From positions 20,883,501 to 20,947,500 of the forward strand of contig JABWDB010000002.1 of NCBI GenBank assembly GCA_019614645.1: a stretch of 64,000 nt of DNA, in the 5' to 3' direction. Below, piece by piece: positions 12,600 through 26,800 of this stretch. Positions within the stretch are counted from its first letter, which is position 1. Every line of letters begins with the position of its first letter. The stretch comes from Stratiolaelaps scimitus (Eukaryota; Arthropoda; Arachnida; Mesostigmata; Laelapidae). Under the pieces are notes generated by a model, which saw only the letters and a list, made by a program, of their open reading frames with translations, did no database searches and was not told where the DNA came from. The position numbers were made by a program, and so were the translations under genes.

Positions 12600-12733
12600 C
12601 TAGAGCTGCTCCATGATCTTGAACTTCTGCATTAAGTCCATGTTCTGTCCGCGTGGGTCCTTCTTCTTGCGCTGTTTAAGCATCTCTCGAACGTCAGACG
12701 CCTTCATCGAGAAAATGGGGGACACGTCGCCAC
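12600..12733 (-). CDS. NHERF1: NHERF last coding exon: ezrin-binding tail and stop
   Basis: Acceptor TTGACAG; the exon completes a split Gly codon and adds 43 residues before TAG. The peptide runs [18 protein letters not shown], then a basic run KQRKKKDPR, then [13 protein letters not shown] at the very end. This mirrors the vertebrate NHERF tail: a Ser-Met helix start, a basic stretch and an amphipathic MDW-x(5)-[LI]-F-x-x-L ezrin-binding motif. Here the Trp is Leu and the Phe is Met, so ERM affinity may differ. The final residue is Leu, as in vertebrates, where the C-terminus can also fold back onto a PDZ domain. Confidence 0.85.
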
Positions 12734-14404
12734 CTGTCAACAATACGCAGCGCAAACGGACGATGGTGAATGAAATAGCAAATGAAACAAATATCGATCG
12801 CAGGCTAGTCGCAAGGGAACAATATATTTATTATACGCTTGGTGATTGGTAAGTCGTTCGGAGAAGACACTGGATGTATGGCCATGTCAATAACTATGCG
12901 TATAAGTTTAACTAATTATTGTTTAACTAACTGTAAAATAACTATTGTTATTAAGTGGTCCATTCTTCTCTCACACGTACCCATCTCTGCTCGTGGGTTA
13001 TTGTCTCCGTTGAGGTTAGCGGTAGCCATCCTGTCGCTGAGCTCCTTGTTGTTGTGGCCGTCAGCTTCGGTGAGCGGCTCAGGGGAGTATGCTACAGCAT
13101 CGGCCGATCCGCGGCCATTACGTGCCTCCGAATAAGCTGGTGGCTCAGCATTGTTCGAGGGAGTGGGCGATAACTGTAATTAGATAGAAAAGAAAACAAC
13201 AGAAACAGAGAAACGAATGAGTCCCCTTCAATCGTGGACGCTTCGAGCGTCGAAATGCAAAACGACCACAACTTTGTATTCGACGTAGGCACGGGAGGCT
13301 CGCTTGCTCCGAGATTGTTGAATGTTGTTTCGATTACTAATAAGAATAATACGTCGAATGATACGGATGTAGGCATCTCAATGCCTGCTGTATACAACAG
13401 CTGGCTTGCAGCTGTACCTCGGTGACGTTGTAGTCATCGGCAGTGGACGGCGGTGAAAGCTCCTCAGAACGGTTTGATGACGGGGTTGAGGGGAGCATCT
13501 TTGGACTCGAGGACTTAGACGAGCCGTCATGTTCCGCCTGGAAACAGAACATTCACGTATACAAGTGGGAGTATTGAATAATGAAGAATAAAATATAGCA
13601 ATATCTGTTGAGCCAGAGGTCGTTGTTATTGTCCATTGGCTAATAGAACATTATTTAATAATAGTGTACCTCCATGCGACGCAAAATGAACTCACGAGTG
13701 TTATCGATACATCGATTTCATGTCCCGAGCTCTCTAGCCAATTATTGTTATTATACTATTGTCATTCCGAATGTCATCGTGTCATCAAATGATATTGCAT
13801 AATAGTTATTCTAAGAAAAGGCATATCAATATCCACAGTACGAGATGGCTCCAATCTATATTAGCCAAAGACACACACACACACACACACACACAAGCGT
13901 ATTTCTCAACGAGCGGTGGTCTGTTGTCTCTCAGAACTTCCCCCGCGATACGAGGCGAATGAGCTCTCTCGCCGTTCGACATATACGATTTAGTCAGTGA
14001 GCAGCTTTGGCAGTTTGCTATTCCTGACGTCAAGCACGTGTTAGATTAGACGTTCAGCTTTGTTCCTGTCAACGGTTCTCGGCGTTACGCTTTTGTAAAC
14101 CACAAACAATGAGCAGCTGGCTGTGCCCAGTTCGTTACTGAATGATGAGAATTGAAAACGCCTTTAATGTAATTGCACCTCAACCCTTGACAGTGCATAT
14201 AAGCAGCAATATAGCGCCGAGTATCGTCAATTGCGCTAAACGGCCGAGTTTCTACGTTCATTTGTGTGTGCCGCGATGCGCGCGTGCTGTCGGCGACGCA
14301 CAACCAAAAGCGATGAATCGACCGACCGAGGGGCAGACAGGCGAGTGACTGCCATCATGACGGCTGTCACTGCCGCCGTAGACATTTCCACAACAATATT
14401 ATCA

Positions 14405-14438
<34 letters not shown>

Positions 14439-15362
14439 CATCATTCTCATTTTTTATTCTTTTTTATATTCATATATTTTCACTATTTCAACGACGCCGC
14501 AATCAAAGTCAGCGGAACCATTCAGCGACGCCGCAGTGCAACAACGGCAGACCGCGTCTGTTGACCGAGTCCGGGGGTCCACCTGGCTTGACTGGCTCAC
14601 CGCCATTTCTATTCTCGCTATTGAAGATATGAACGGTGTACGCCCGCACTTCGTCTGCCCGCCACGAACGAGCGTATCAGGCGACACGTATTGTAGTTAC
14701 GGCAAAACGCGCCAAACCATTCGGGCGAGCGCGTCTGGATTGGAAAATTGATAGTTTTGTATTCAGCGGCGGCGGCGGCGACGGCGGTGGCTGATGTCAG
14801 TATTGGGCAGTGTCGAGAATGTGATACTCCATGAACAGTGAGTCGTCACTTTTCTTAGACGACGAATGTGAATGTGACTGAAGAGCCTCTGCAGAAAACC
14901 TTTCGTTAAGATGCCTTGCGTTTGGGATCACTCTATGATTGAATGGAAGATATATTTGTTATAAAATATCACTCGAGGCAGGTGAATATATTGCAGTTAT
15001 AGATATTCATTGTATAATGTAGATAGTCATAACGATAATTCAGTGGGGTCTTCACGTTAAGTGGCTTTACCCGAAATCTATTAACTAGAATCTGTGGCGA
15101 TAGTCGTCGCCAATGAATGTCGCACTGCTCACCGTAATGTTCGTAATAAACTCGCTGTATATAAAATGACAACATTCAACGAAATGACATGTATCACACC
15201 TATGAGAGAAAAAATTTCACTCAAAAAAATGTATATTCATCAAACATCGATGAAAGTCAACAAGCTATTATCTCTTGATAGTATCACGGCTTCGAGAGGC
15301 CATCTTTCCAAGCACTGCTACTATGAAAATTCCGCCTTTTTTGGATACGTATAGGATGGAAT

Positions 15363-15396
<34 letters not shown>

Positions 15397-15646
15397 AGGA
15401 CGCAGAACTTCTCTGTTCAGCCTTCGCTGCAGCTTGGCCAGAGAAGCGGCGGCTGGCAAGCAAACCGTCGTGAGAATCGAGTAATCTAAAAGAAACAAAG
15501 CGAGACAGAGAGAGGGAGGGAAACGCCTCTGTGGTTGACGGTGGCCAGCATCGTCTGACTCATATCATTCTGAATCCAGCGGGCAGACGACCGGAATCAC
15601 TGGCCAGAGACAATGAGCTTAAATGATGTCTCCATAAATTTATTCA

Positions 15647-15677
<31 letters not shown>

Positions 15678-18600
15678 ATTTGTGGATAGCTATGGTATGA
15701 CAGTCTACGAGGAAGCTGCATGAAGAGCCTTGACGAGAATAACCGATGGACTTTTTAAAGCATCGGCCAAAGTGATGAGGCAGCCAATAGGAGGAGAATG
15801 GGAATAACAGACGAACAAAACAGCGAACAACGAGTCAGTGAAGATGCTGAATCCCAGAGATGAAAAAAAACAGATGAACAATCGGCCGAGGTAGTAACGG
15901 CGGCAGCAGCAGCAGCAGCCGCCGCCAGATCTATGCACAGCACAACCATACACCATTCCGTCAAATTCAATATTATTATTATTATAACAATAATAGTCAT
16001 CACTTTCTTCTGCTGTTTCGACCGCTGACGTCCGTGTGGTGTTATACGGAAGATCGCGCCGACTCATTCGGTCAAATTCGAACGGAGAGAAACCACCCGA
16101 GACAAAAACCAGCTACGAAGGAGCTGTCCACCCATAGCACTCATCCGACGATATATATATATATATATATAATCGTTGGCAAAGGGGAGGCCAAATGTCG
16201 GAGGCGGGGGGGGGGAGAAATTTGCTTAACAATCATCACGAGTGAAAATAATAATAATCACCATAAGCATCATCATTATAGCGCGTATTTGTGTGTTGTT
16301 GTTATTATTATTATTGTTTTTATATTGGATAACAACTGCTGCTGCGATGATCGCGAAGTTTCACGAGTAAGGCCATAAAGTTACATGGACCCCATCATGT
16401 CATCGACGCACAGCTTCGACTTCCCGATGGTCCGAACAATAAGCATTGGCACAAGCTGTCGTTCGCCGGATCGGCAGCAGAGTAATGTCGTGGGGTGAGA
16501 GATTCGACGAAGGGAGATTTAGTAAAATCAAAATGCTGCCTGTATTTGCTACGCTTGGCGCGCATTGAAATCAATCGTTCTGTACATTATACCAAAGGAG
16601 AAATAATGTATATGATATAATATATTAGCCGACGTGATCGTGTGGCGTAGACCGTGGTCGTGATTAAATATCATTCGCTCATTGTGACATTGGGACCGGC
16701 CAACAAACAGGCAATAAACAGAACACGCCTGGCCAAAAAATTGAGAAATGCAAACGTGGAAACGAGGTGCGAAGTGACTATCTCGTTCATTATCATATCC
16801 TGCGCCGAGCTGCTGCGCGTCACACGGTAGAGGGATTTGCATCGGGGGGCGCAAGTCGTTTGTCGGTAGAGAGATCGAAAATAGGGAGACGATACACGAA
16901 TGAGAACAAAGATTGGCAACGTCAATCGCATGAATCGAACGCGGCTGGAAGACACGCGCAAGCCCTGTTTGCGGGCGTGCTTTGGGACGGCTTGTGAGCT
17001 TAGTGTTAAGGACGTTAGATCACGACATTTTTTTTCCTTTTTCATTTCAAGGAAAATTGCACCGTTACCGGCTCGCTTCTAGCCGACGGATTCGTTCAAG
17101 CGATTCGCTGCTGGCGCCTGCATTCGCTGTGTCGCCTCGCCCAGCTCGAGCTGGCCCGGAAAGCAATCTATGGTGAGCCGCGGTCAGGCATATGGTGTGT
17201 CGGACAAAGACGTCAAATCGTTGCAGTCAGACAACGATTTTCATCTGTATGATGGAAGTGTCCGTATCGGCCTCAACAAAGAGAAACGCCGCTAACAAAT
17301 GGGGGCGAGTGGGTCGGTTTTATTAGCGCCCGCAGATAAAGCCGAACAAGGATCGTCTCTTTCGTGAAGGAAAAAATAAACACTTGTGGGGAACAATACG
17401 GAAATGAGGCGAAATTTCCGTAGAAAAACCTAGCCATTTTCGTTGTCATGATTCAAGCTCAATGGAGCGTCATCGAGATGTGTTTGCATCATTGCTAGAC
17501 GTGGGATAGAGGATGCAAAGCGAAGCAGGGCGTTATTGATTTATTTAAGGAGCCCGGTGGTGTAATCGTGTGCGCCTTGTAATCTGAGGAGATAGCTGAG
17601 AGAACGGGTTCGATACCCACAGCTGCAGATTTGCATTTAAGAGGGTCGATCTTGCCGAAAGCCGTAGACGTTAAATGTTGGCTGAGGGTCAGCCCGTAAA
17701 ATTGACTGATTTATTAAAGGAATTGCAGTTTTACAACGCTCAAGCACTCTTACACTGGAGTTGGCTCCGTCGGGTAGTGAATATAAGCATTCACGGCCAC
17801 CGGTATCTGCGTGTAAACCATCTCAACGAAACGCTCAGACAAGTGGATTAACATCATGATTGCTTCTTCGACTTTGTTTCGTTTAAGAAGAACTATTCAT
17901 GTTTTCACGAAATCGAATGATTGATACTAATCAAAAAACACGTGATAAATACAATACAGTATTTGGACTCCACAATCGCCGAGCCAATGCCAAATATCCA
18001 CGCACGATGTGCGAGGTTTCGACCAGGTGCAAACATGTGAATACCTCATCAGGTGGGGCTCGTTCGTCACATTCGCCAACGTGATTTTTCACTGGGGTGT
18101 TTGAATCGCAAACGATTTGTGTATCGCCACCTGACCCCTCGTCACGTTCGACGTCACCAACTGTCACGTTGTGTTCGCCATCCACAACCGTTTTCGCGAT
18201 GTTGCTATCTGCTGCTCGATTATCGACATTCGCATCACGGGATTTTTCATCACCAGCGTCAAGATGACCGGCAATCTCACTATCATCTCGCACGAATTCA
18301 GTCTCACTCTGTATCTCATTGTTGTCGTCGTCATCGTCGTCGTCGCTATCCGAGGGGGAGCACCAGGGCGGAACAATACCTCCAAACTGATCATCGACCT
18401 CCATAGCAGCACCACTGGGACCCTTAACACGGTGCACTCAAATTGTAGCTAATTCCACGAGCGAACGTTTACTGCGGCATCACCAGTTACAACGAGAACC
18501 ACCCAGTCTCAAACGGCTCACTGGGTCGTTTCGATCGAAGACAAAAAAACGTCCTGTGATTAGCACCGGAAAGCACCACAGTCTACGACCAAGTAACGAT

Positions 18601-20678
18601 GTGAAACCAACTTGAGTGATCGTTGCTCGCAAAGAAAGCTACCAGGGTGTCGCTATGAACACGCGAGAGAAAGAGCGACAACGATACTGTGAGACTCGCA
18701 GCAAGTCCTATGTATGAATGTATATGTGGGGGCGCGTACTATCACCTGTGCTAGTGTATAAATTGTGTCGCATGTCCATACTGTCGCATCACCGTGGCAT
18801 ATTATGAATTATAATTATTTAATGTTGTTATAATAGCAGTGTTTTGCTGGGTCGCTGCTCACAATAGCGTCGCAGCAGTGGCTGCTGCCAGAATCGTGTG
18901 GACTCTACTCGAAAGGTGTGGACATGTCAAGGCCGCCACGCTGCCTTACCATCTCGTCATAACCAGTTTACAACCCTTTCAGGACCCGACATCATCGTCC
19001 CCTTGTCCTGCTCGCCTCGGCCTTCTCCTCTACTGACCAACAACGTGACAGCAGGTGTGCGCTAGCAGCTTTTTAAGTCGAGCAACTGATCACTCGCGTA
19101 CGTCCCGTCGTCCACGGTCCCCCCATGTTATAGAGGGAACCACCAGGAGCCCTGTTATGCTTGACGCGTCCCCACCATGCCCGCCCCCTGACTGCTATTT
19201 CAAGCGTGGTTATTAACATCTTATTCTTGAGTTAAGACTAGACAACTAGCTCCTCACCTACTCCAACCATACAACATAACACAACCCTATCGAATTGCCG
19301 ATGATAATAGCTAGCCTGGCCTAGCCTAGAGCAGCTAGGCTCGTCCTCACATCTCCCACCAACTCATAATCACACTCGCTGCTGATCTGACCGGCCCGAA
19401 GCTGCTGTTCCACGCGCGGCACGCTGCAAAACGACATTGCCGCCTGTACACTAATGGCCGCCACGGCGATTACGAAGCCGGAATGATTGAGATTTCCCTG
19501 TAGGTGATCCCGTCAGAGTGGATCTGCCCGTCGCCGCCTTTCGTGACCGGCTGTCATTCAACCTCATTGACGTTGCATCTTTGCATACTCACTATATATC
19601 AGGTGAGATTCGTACTCCTCAGCTCTGCTCGGTATCGTCTATCAGGAGCTGTGTGACGACTACCCATCGGAGGAGACTTTATCGTTGAGTTGATCCGTAA
19701 CAACAACGCCAACGCTGCACAGGGTGAATACTGTTGCCGGTGTTGGCGGCGATCATCTCTCACTAAACAAACATTCATGTTGATGCTGCAATGTAGGTGC
19801 CATTGCATTTCCAGTCGCCGTTCACGTACATCTGAGTAAATGTGTGCGCCGTCACGCACGCTACGAGATATATTCCCTGCATTGCGTGCCATCATTCGCC
19901 GCCTTCAAGGTCCTACCGATGGCGAGCGGTCACATGCGGCCCAGGAGTCTACCTGCTTGGCCGACGACGGGTTCCGCTACATATCTGGCACAGCACTTCG
20001 ATATCGTACGGTATAAGTGGTACGGGAAGGACCAAGTACTAGGTCCTTCTTATCAAACGGTGGCTGGTTGGTTGTCTCTAGTTCAGCGTCGTTTGACAGC
20101 ATCAGCCATCTTGGTTGAATAACTGTTCACGTTTAGGTCAGTGTTCTAGCTACAGGACATATGCCATTCATATGTAGGTACGCTGGATAGGTGCATGTAG
20201 GATTAAGACGTTCGTAGCAAAAACTTGGGTAACACACTTTTAGTCAACTAACATTATAATAAATCAATAAATGTACCTGCAAGTGTAGGCAAATATTCCC
20301 AACACGGAAAATGAGATGGCTTAATGCTCAAGATGCGTTAGGAAGCAAAAGAAACAATGGCGACATGCTTTGACAAATGAATTATTTCTCATGAGTGACC
20401 GTTTCAAATTGCTTGGGCACGCGAAATATCAATTCATTCATTAGTCTACGTGCGCATCGCGAGTATCATATGAAGGCTAGCCTTTCAACGGGAAATATGT
20501 TCCAATTCGGAGACACTGCTGCCAATAGCAAACCCTTGTAACAAATGGGACCATACAGTCCTTTAATACTGAGAGAATTAAACTACGCTTCTTGCTGTCT
20601 GCTGCCAAGGCGTTCTTTGAGGATAATCTATGTGAGCATGTATAACGGAAGTACTCCTCATTCAAAGCTCAGTCGGAA

Positions 20679-20722
<44 letters not shown>

Positions 20723-23700
20723 GGTATGAGCGACGTCGTGACATATCGAAAGCATCGTATTATATCCTTAAGGATTCTCATAGCTTGGTAATACGAGGAT
20801 TTGAATCCGGTCCGCCAGAGCATGGAACGGCAGTTTCGCGCGAGTAATTCACAGCGACTAACCGTACACGAAGTGACACGGCCAAGCCAATACGGACACG
20901 AATTTCGTTGGCTTGTCGTTGCACCAAAACGTCGATATCAGCCCAACAATCATAAGGCGACCCGTTGCTAAGCTATACGGTCAACCTGTCATGCGAGTCC
21001 ACCTACTAGCTGAGCTAGCGAACGCTGTATATCTGATATACGAAGTGTCAATCAGACACGAAGCGAACACTGTCACCTATTGAATCGATATTTCAATCGA
21101 CCATTGCATACTGTCCCGTATCGGTCAATTCAACTCAGTTTTAATTTGCAAATTCAGTTGAAATTCACCAGCGCCAGTCTGTTCGAGATTTGACAATCGC
21201 GTCTCACTTGAACGGCCTCCTCCGATAGCCAACGCGCGAATATGCGTCACGCCGTTATGTGACTACACAGCAAAGATAAACGATTGAGTGCTGCTTTCAA
21301 CCCCGTCGATCGGCTGCTGACAACGCGGCAGACCAGGGCACACAGATCACGACACGATATATCGTACGCAATGGGCCCGAGAGTGACCACAGCCGGCATT
21401 TCGTCGTGGTGCGCCCATTGAGCGTCGACTCCAGTTGAAATTGCGGATGCATTAGTCGATGCTATGGTAACGCTGTAATGAACTCACTCGTCGAGGCTGC
21501 CACTGCTACGATAGTAGTAGTAGTAATAGAATAATACAATACAATGACATTTAAATGAATTGATCGATGGGTCACCGATGTCGTCGGGTTGACAATTGAC
21601 CTCGTGGACAAAGGAACGGCAGAGAATCACCGCCACAGACAAGAAGCTGGCGAACAGACTCAGTGACTCAGTGTGTGAATGACTTCCTCAACGTACGGAC
21701 CAACCAACGAAGTGTACGGTGAATTTAGCAGACGTGAGTTGCCTGCTACCGTTGACAATGTCCCAATAGGCGGACTACTAGAAGAACGGCGACGGCTACT
21801 TGTGATAGTTTCACCAATAGAAATAGTTGTATTATTACCATTATTCCTATGGTTATTATTAATATTCGTGAGCAAATAGCTGCTGACTGTAGCAAAAATA
21901 AATAAATATATAAATAAAAAAAGTAAAAAATAAAATAATGGTAATAAAAAGAACAACAATATCATCACGATCACCATCTCATTTAACACATCCTGCCCGA
22001 TTCGTTGCAAGTCTCAGAAGCCTGCCGCCGCTTGCTCCAGCAGCAAAAAATTGACCTCCACACAGGCAACACCACTGACCCTGCCCAATAACAACAATAA
22101 TAAAAATAACACTTGCTAGCGGCGTATGCCTCAGCGACGTAGGGTCGCCACGAACGAGCGAGCGTTTTTAGTTTCCGCGTAGCTCCTACCTAGAAGAAGC
22201 CTTCTAACCATTTCGCCCTCTTTATCTATTGTCCTCCTCGTTTATTGAGAACTGAGAAAAAACTGAGTCGAGAATCGACTTCTCACTGTTAACTCTGCTG
22301 TTCTGTCCCCATCTCGAAGGGATCGACCCGTCTCCACCGGGTTCTTGTGCCGCTTCTTCTTTCTACTGTAATTTCTCTTGCTATTGTCGTGGGCTTTTAT
22401 TGCAAGTAGCATTATGATTATTATTCCATGATCATCATGATGATGATTATTATTATTATTATTATGCGTGCCGACAACTAGCGTTGTTGTGGGACAGGCA
22501 GTTGCACTGCCATTGCTACTAATTACTAGTACTACAGATCACAAATGAACCGGTGCTGGTCACTGGTTCACTTTTCGCCTCGTATTCATTTATTTATTGA
22601 TTTATTCGTTCATTCATCGATATCTATCTATGCACCTGTCTATCTATTTATTATTGACCGTTGACCGGTGCGTTGTTCGCTGAATTCGTTCAATAAACAC
22701 TAATTCAATGACTACACTGTCACGTTGTAGGCAATAGCGTGCTGCTGCTGCTGCTGAAGCAACAACAACATCATCCGTAACGGCTGGTGAGTCTACCGCC
22801 ACCGCCGCCGCCGACGGCCGAGCAGACTTGAGCGGGTTTGCCTTGAGGAACATCGACGACAGCCGCCGCTCTCTTTTCCATCCTGCATCTGCCGCTCTTC
22901 GTTCAACCAACTATCCAGCCCCAGCAAGCAGCAGTCGAGACTCGACGGCGGTTTATGAAACACGCCGCTTTCATTTCGTCGTCATCTATCGGTCTTCGTA
23001 TGTGCCTGTGCGCCTACTGAATGGTGTAACGAAAACGTGCGAAATGCGAACGAGCCGAGCGACCAGCAAACTATCAAGCAGGTGACCAACGAGCTTATGC
23101 TTGCAGTCACCCGCCTTGTATACAACAGACGACAGTGGACGCAGCGGCGGCAGAATGTAATTGTAAGTGTTACAGGCAAAATGGCAATACTTATCATCAT
23201 TCTTATTAATATTATACTTATGACTTATTATTATTATTCTTATTATCACAAAACGTTTTTGTTAAACACAACTGTGTGCGTGTATATCGTTACCAACAGC
23301 TATAAATAATCGATTTGATTTCAGATGATCAGCTAACTGTTCGTTTTTCCTCCCGGTCTCAGTTTGTGCCGTTTGCGGGACGCTCGTTTCACTGGAGGGA
23401 TTAGTGTCACTCTGCGGCTAGTTAGTCGTGTACAAGCTGTTTGTTGTTTTTTTTTGCCACATGCATTCTGGCTAGTGCACACGCGCCGAGCGTTGCAGAG
23501 ACAGAAACACGATTCGACGAATTAGGTCGTGTATGTACAATTGGTGCAGTTTCGAAATACAACTGTATGTGGTGTGTGGTTCAGCTGGCAGGAGGGGATA
23601 TTCCGGAAAACCGCACAGGGCTGAGTCGAATGATACTAGAAGTCCACAAATAGGTGACCACGAAAATCGTGTTAAACCGCTTTTTAAAAATATTTGACTA

Positions 23701-23801
23701 ATGTTCGGCACATTTTTTTGCAACGTGCTTGAGTAAGCCCAACAAGAGCCAGAATTCTTTCTTGGGAGAAAGAAATCCGCTGCCCCGTAAAACCGTGGCG
23801 C

Positions 23802-23837
<36 letters not shown>

Positions 23838-26800
23838 TATTATAGCTGGTAGCAAACATATTTGACCAAACATGAGCTACGAAATGCAGTACGCTACAAA
23901 GCAAAGGGATTTTTACAAAAAAAAAACAATGTAAAACTCGATAAAATATCATATCAGAAACGAAAAATATATATCGCTCAAATTAGCTTTGAAGGGATTC
24001 GCTGAACATATTCAACACATGAACACCCTATTATATATGCTATACATGTATGCCATTACATCTAGCCCTGAACACAGTCGATTCGACGGTCAAAGGCGTT
24101 TTCGCGAGGTGATAACGCTCACGTTGTTCCATAAGCTCGCGGGGAGTTCACATGACTTTAATGTCACCAGCTGTATACGACGAGATGGTACAGATTCCAC
24201 ACAGCTCGAATGGTTCCGAGTTCTTCGTTTATATAAAAATGAACAGAGTGACGCGGCACATTGTGTTCGGGACAACTCGTCAGTCGCTTAATTGTCAATG
24301 GGGCAAAGATCACACAACAAGGTGTCCTTGGCCATTTCGGCAATGGAACACACGAGAGCGGAAGCGACCATCAGCGAGAATGAAACTCGCCTGATATCGC
24401 CATCCGACTCAGGCGGCTGAGTGTCAACACAGCTGAAATGACGGCGAATTCAACCGAGCTCTAGCATCGATACATCGTTGTGACGTCAGGCGGCGACGTG
24501 ACGTGAACTATGGCCTCTCATATACAGTGGATTAATGAGAGAAGATGTGCCCGTTGTAGAGGTACAAATAGCTTTTATGCACGTCAGCTATTTCACTGGA
24601 TAACGTGACGACGACAAATCGTGCAGGCCGTAAATGTGTGACACTAGCTGCTGACGTTTGCTCGCAGGTTGTCAAACACGCGATATTTTCCTGGCCCAAA
24701 GTGAGTCAAGGCAGAACCCAGTAAAGGGGGATTGGGTTTGATAGGTTTATAGGCCACGGCCGAAGCCCAACAGAGATGCAAGTAAGCTAATGCTTCTCTT
24801 GTCACAGTTTCGAGACTAAGTTGGGACAATCGTCTTTAGGAAATGATGCAGACGAAGGGCAAAAAAAAAAGAGGAGCCTTAATTATTCTAAGTCGCCTAT
24901 CCTCATTGGGACGTCGAGATGAGATCTCGCTGAATATCAGCCTAACGTTCAAATCTAATGTTTCTAGTTTGCCAATAGACCCCCTCATCGGATATGAATG
25001 CAAATGGATAGCGATCGTGTTATCTGTCAACACTCACCATGTGCTCTGCATCTCTCGAAGGTGTCGCCAGATGGCGAACTTCGCTCATGTCACTGCGAGG
25101 CACTTGCTGCTTCTCACGATAGAGCCGGTCGGTTTCTTTGCAGACAACGAGAAGTTCTGTCTGGTTGGGATTCGACTTGATGCGTTCGATGATCTCTCGA
25201 TGAGCGATCTGTTGGGAAAGTAACCAGAGTGATTAAACAAGTCAGATATAGCTGCACTGGTTATCCTACTGCTCCTGCTTGTGATACATAGTAAACTGCA
25301 GATGAGTTTACCGGGTGTGACTGACCGGCTCTCTGCTGCGCTATGAAGTTTGCGTCTGGCAATTCGAGTTGCTTCGACAATGGCGACTTCACACACACAC
25401 ACACACCCACAAACCGTTAACAGCAGCCGGCTGTGAAGAATAACATGTGAACTGTCCACAAAATAGATCACGATAGAGAACTAAACAGAATCACCGACGA
25501 CCCCCTGAGGCATCCGCTATTTCCTATCTCAGCATCAAAAAATAACAATCGTCTATCTCTAAATCTACGCTATTGTGCGATATTCGTCATGGCTCACGCA
25601 GTTTGGGAACCGTCACTTAGTAACAATTCTCTAGATGCATGAGACCCAGACAAACGGCCCATCTGACTAAGCAATTAAAATATAGTGGCAGTTCCTTAGC
25701 CGAGCATATATATATATATATATACATATATATAACGTGCGATACAAGGGGTTATATATATTATGGCTTCATGGCCTCCACGCCAGTGGGTGGCAAGCTA
25801 GCAGCCACTCATGCCGGTAGTCGTTAGTGGCTCCTGGGGACGAGACAAACGTATATTATCGTTTATGAAATCAATATTGACCATCGAATTTTGTTCCCAC
25901 CATTTGCCCCGCCAATCACAAACATAGCTACATCTTTTATAATGTCGTGCTTTATTTATATATATGCAATTTATCGTACTCACGTTATCAATATTGGTCC
26001 CGTTCACCTCAACGAGTCGATCACCGGGCTGCAGTCCGCCGAGTTTCGCTGGCGAGCCCTCGTCCACTTCGCCGATATAGTGCAGGTTGTTGGTTTTATC
26101 AGCATGCAAATTGAAGCCATAGCCATCATAGTCGGGCCACTTGCGCAATAGACACTGTCTTGGGACTAGGTGCTAAAATGCGAACATCATCATTAATAAT
26201 AATCATCATATTTAGATGCAGCAGCAGCAGTAGCAGATAATAATTTGTTTCATTACATTGAAGAGAAAAACCTACTCATTTTAGCTATGATAACGTCTGT
26301 ACCTCGAAGTCTGTCTCCTTGGTTAGCACAACGCGTTCGCGTCGTAGAGACAAAACGAACGAGTGTGCCGAGTCGCCCATGTCGGCATTGCCCACAGATC
26401 ATTCGCTGGACGCGGCGAACGGCTGTCTTTCAACCTGCTAAGCGCCTGTGTATGGATTGATTTACGGTCCCCGTAAACCTAATACATTTCCCCGTAATCC
26501 TAATACATTTAGGCAATTGCTCGGTCCTGCAGGCTTCGTTCATCGTTTTCATTAAATATGGACGCTACGTTTCGATGTCAACCTCACTCGTGTGCGTTCA
26601 CATTTGACATGACCAAACGTGCGAAACGGATCGAAATTCTATGATTATACGTCATGTCGCTGGGTATGAGTCAGGGCCAGAGCAAACAGTCGGCATTCGA
26701 TATGTCCTGCTAAACGTATCAGCAGACTGCAAAACAGGAGATTGACTTGACTGATTGAGCTGCAAGTGACACCTTCGGACCGATCGTAGTATTGGCACGA

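Larger units (their letters stand above)
18405..25037. other. NHERF intron, right part
   Basis: No exon supported except possible 5' UTR just upstream of the acidic exon. Repeats include (AT)n at 20682-20720 and 23804-23834, an AAT/ATT-rich block near 21820-21960, TTA runs near 22444-22464 and GCT repeats near 22740-22756. Several low-complexity plus- and minus-strand frames here are not convincing. Confidence 0.5.
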
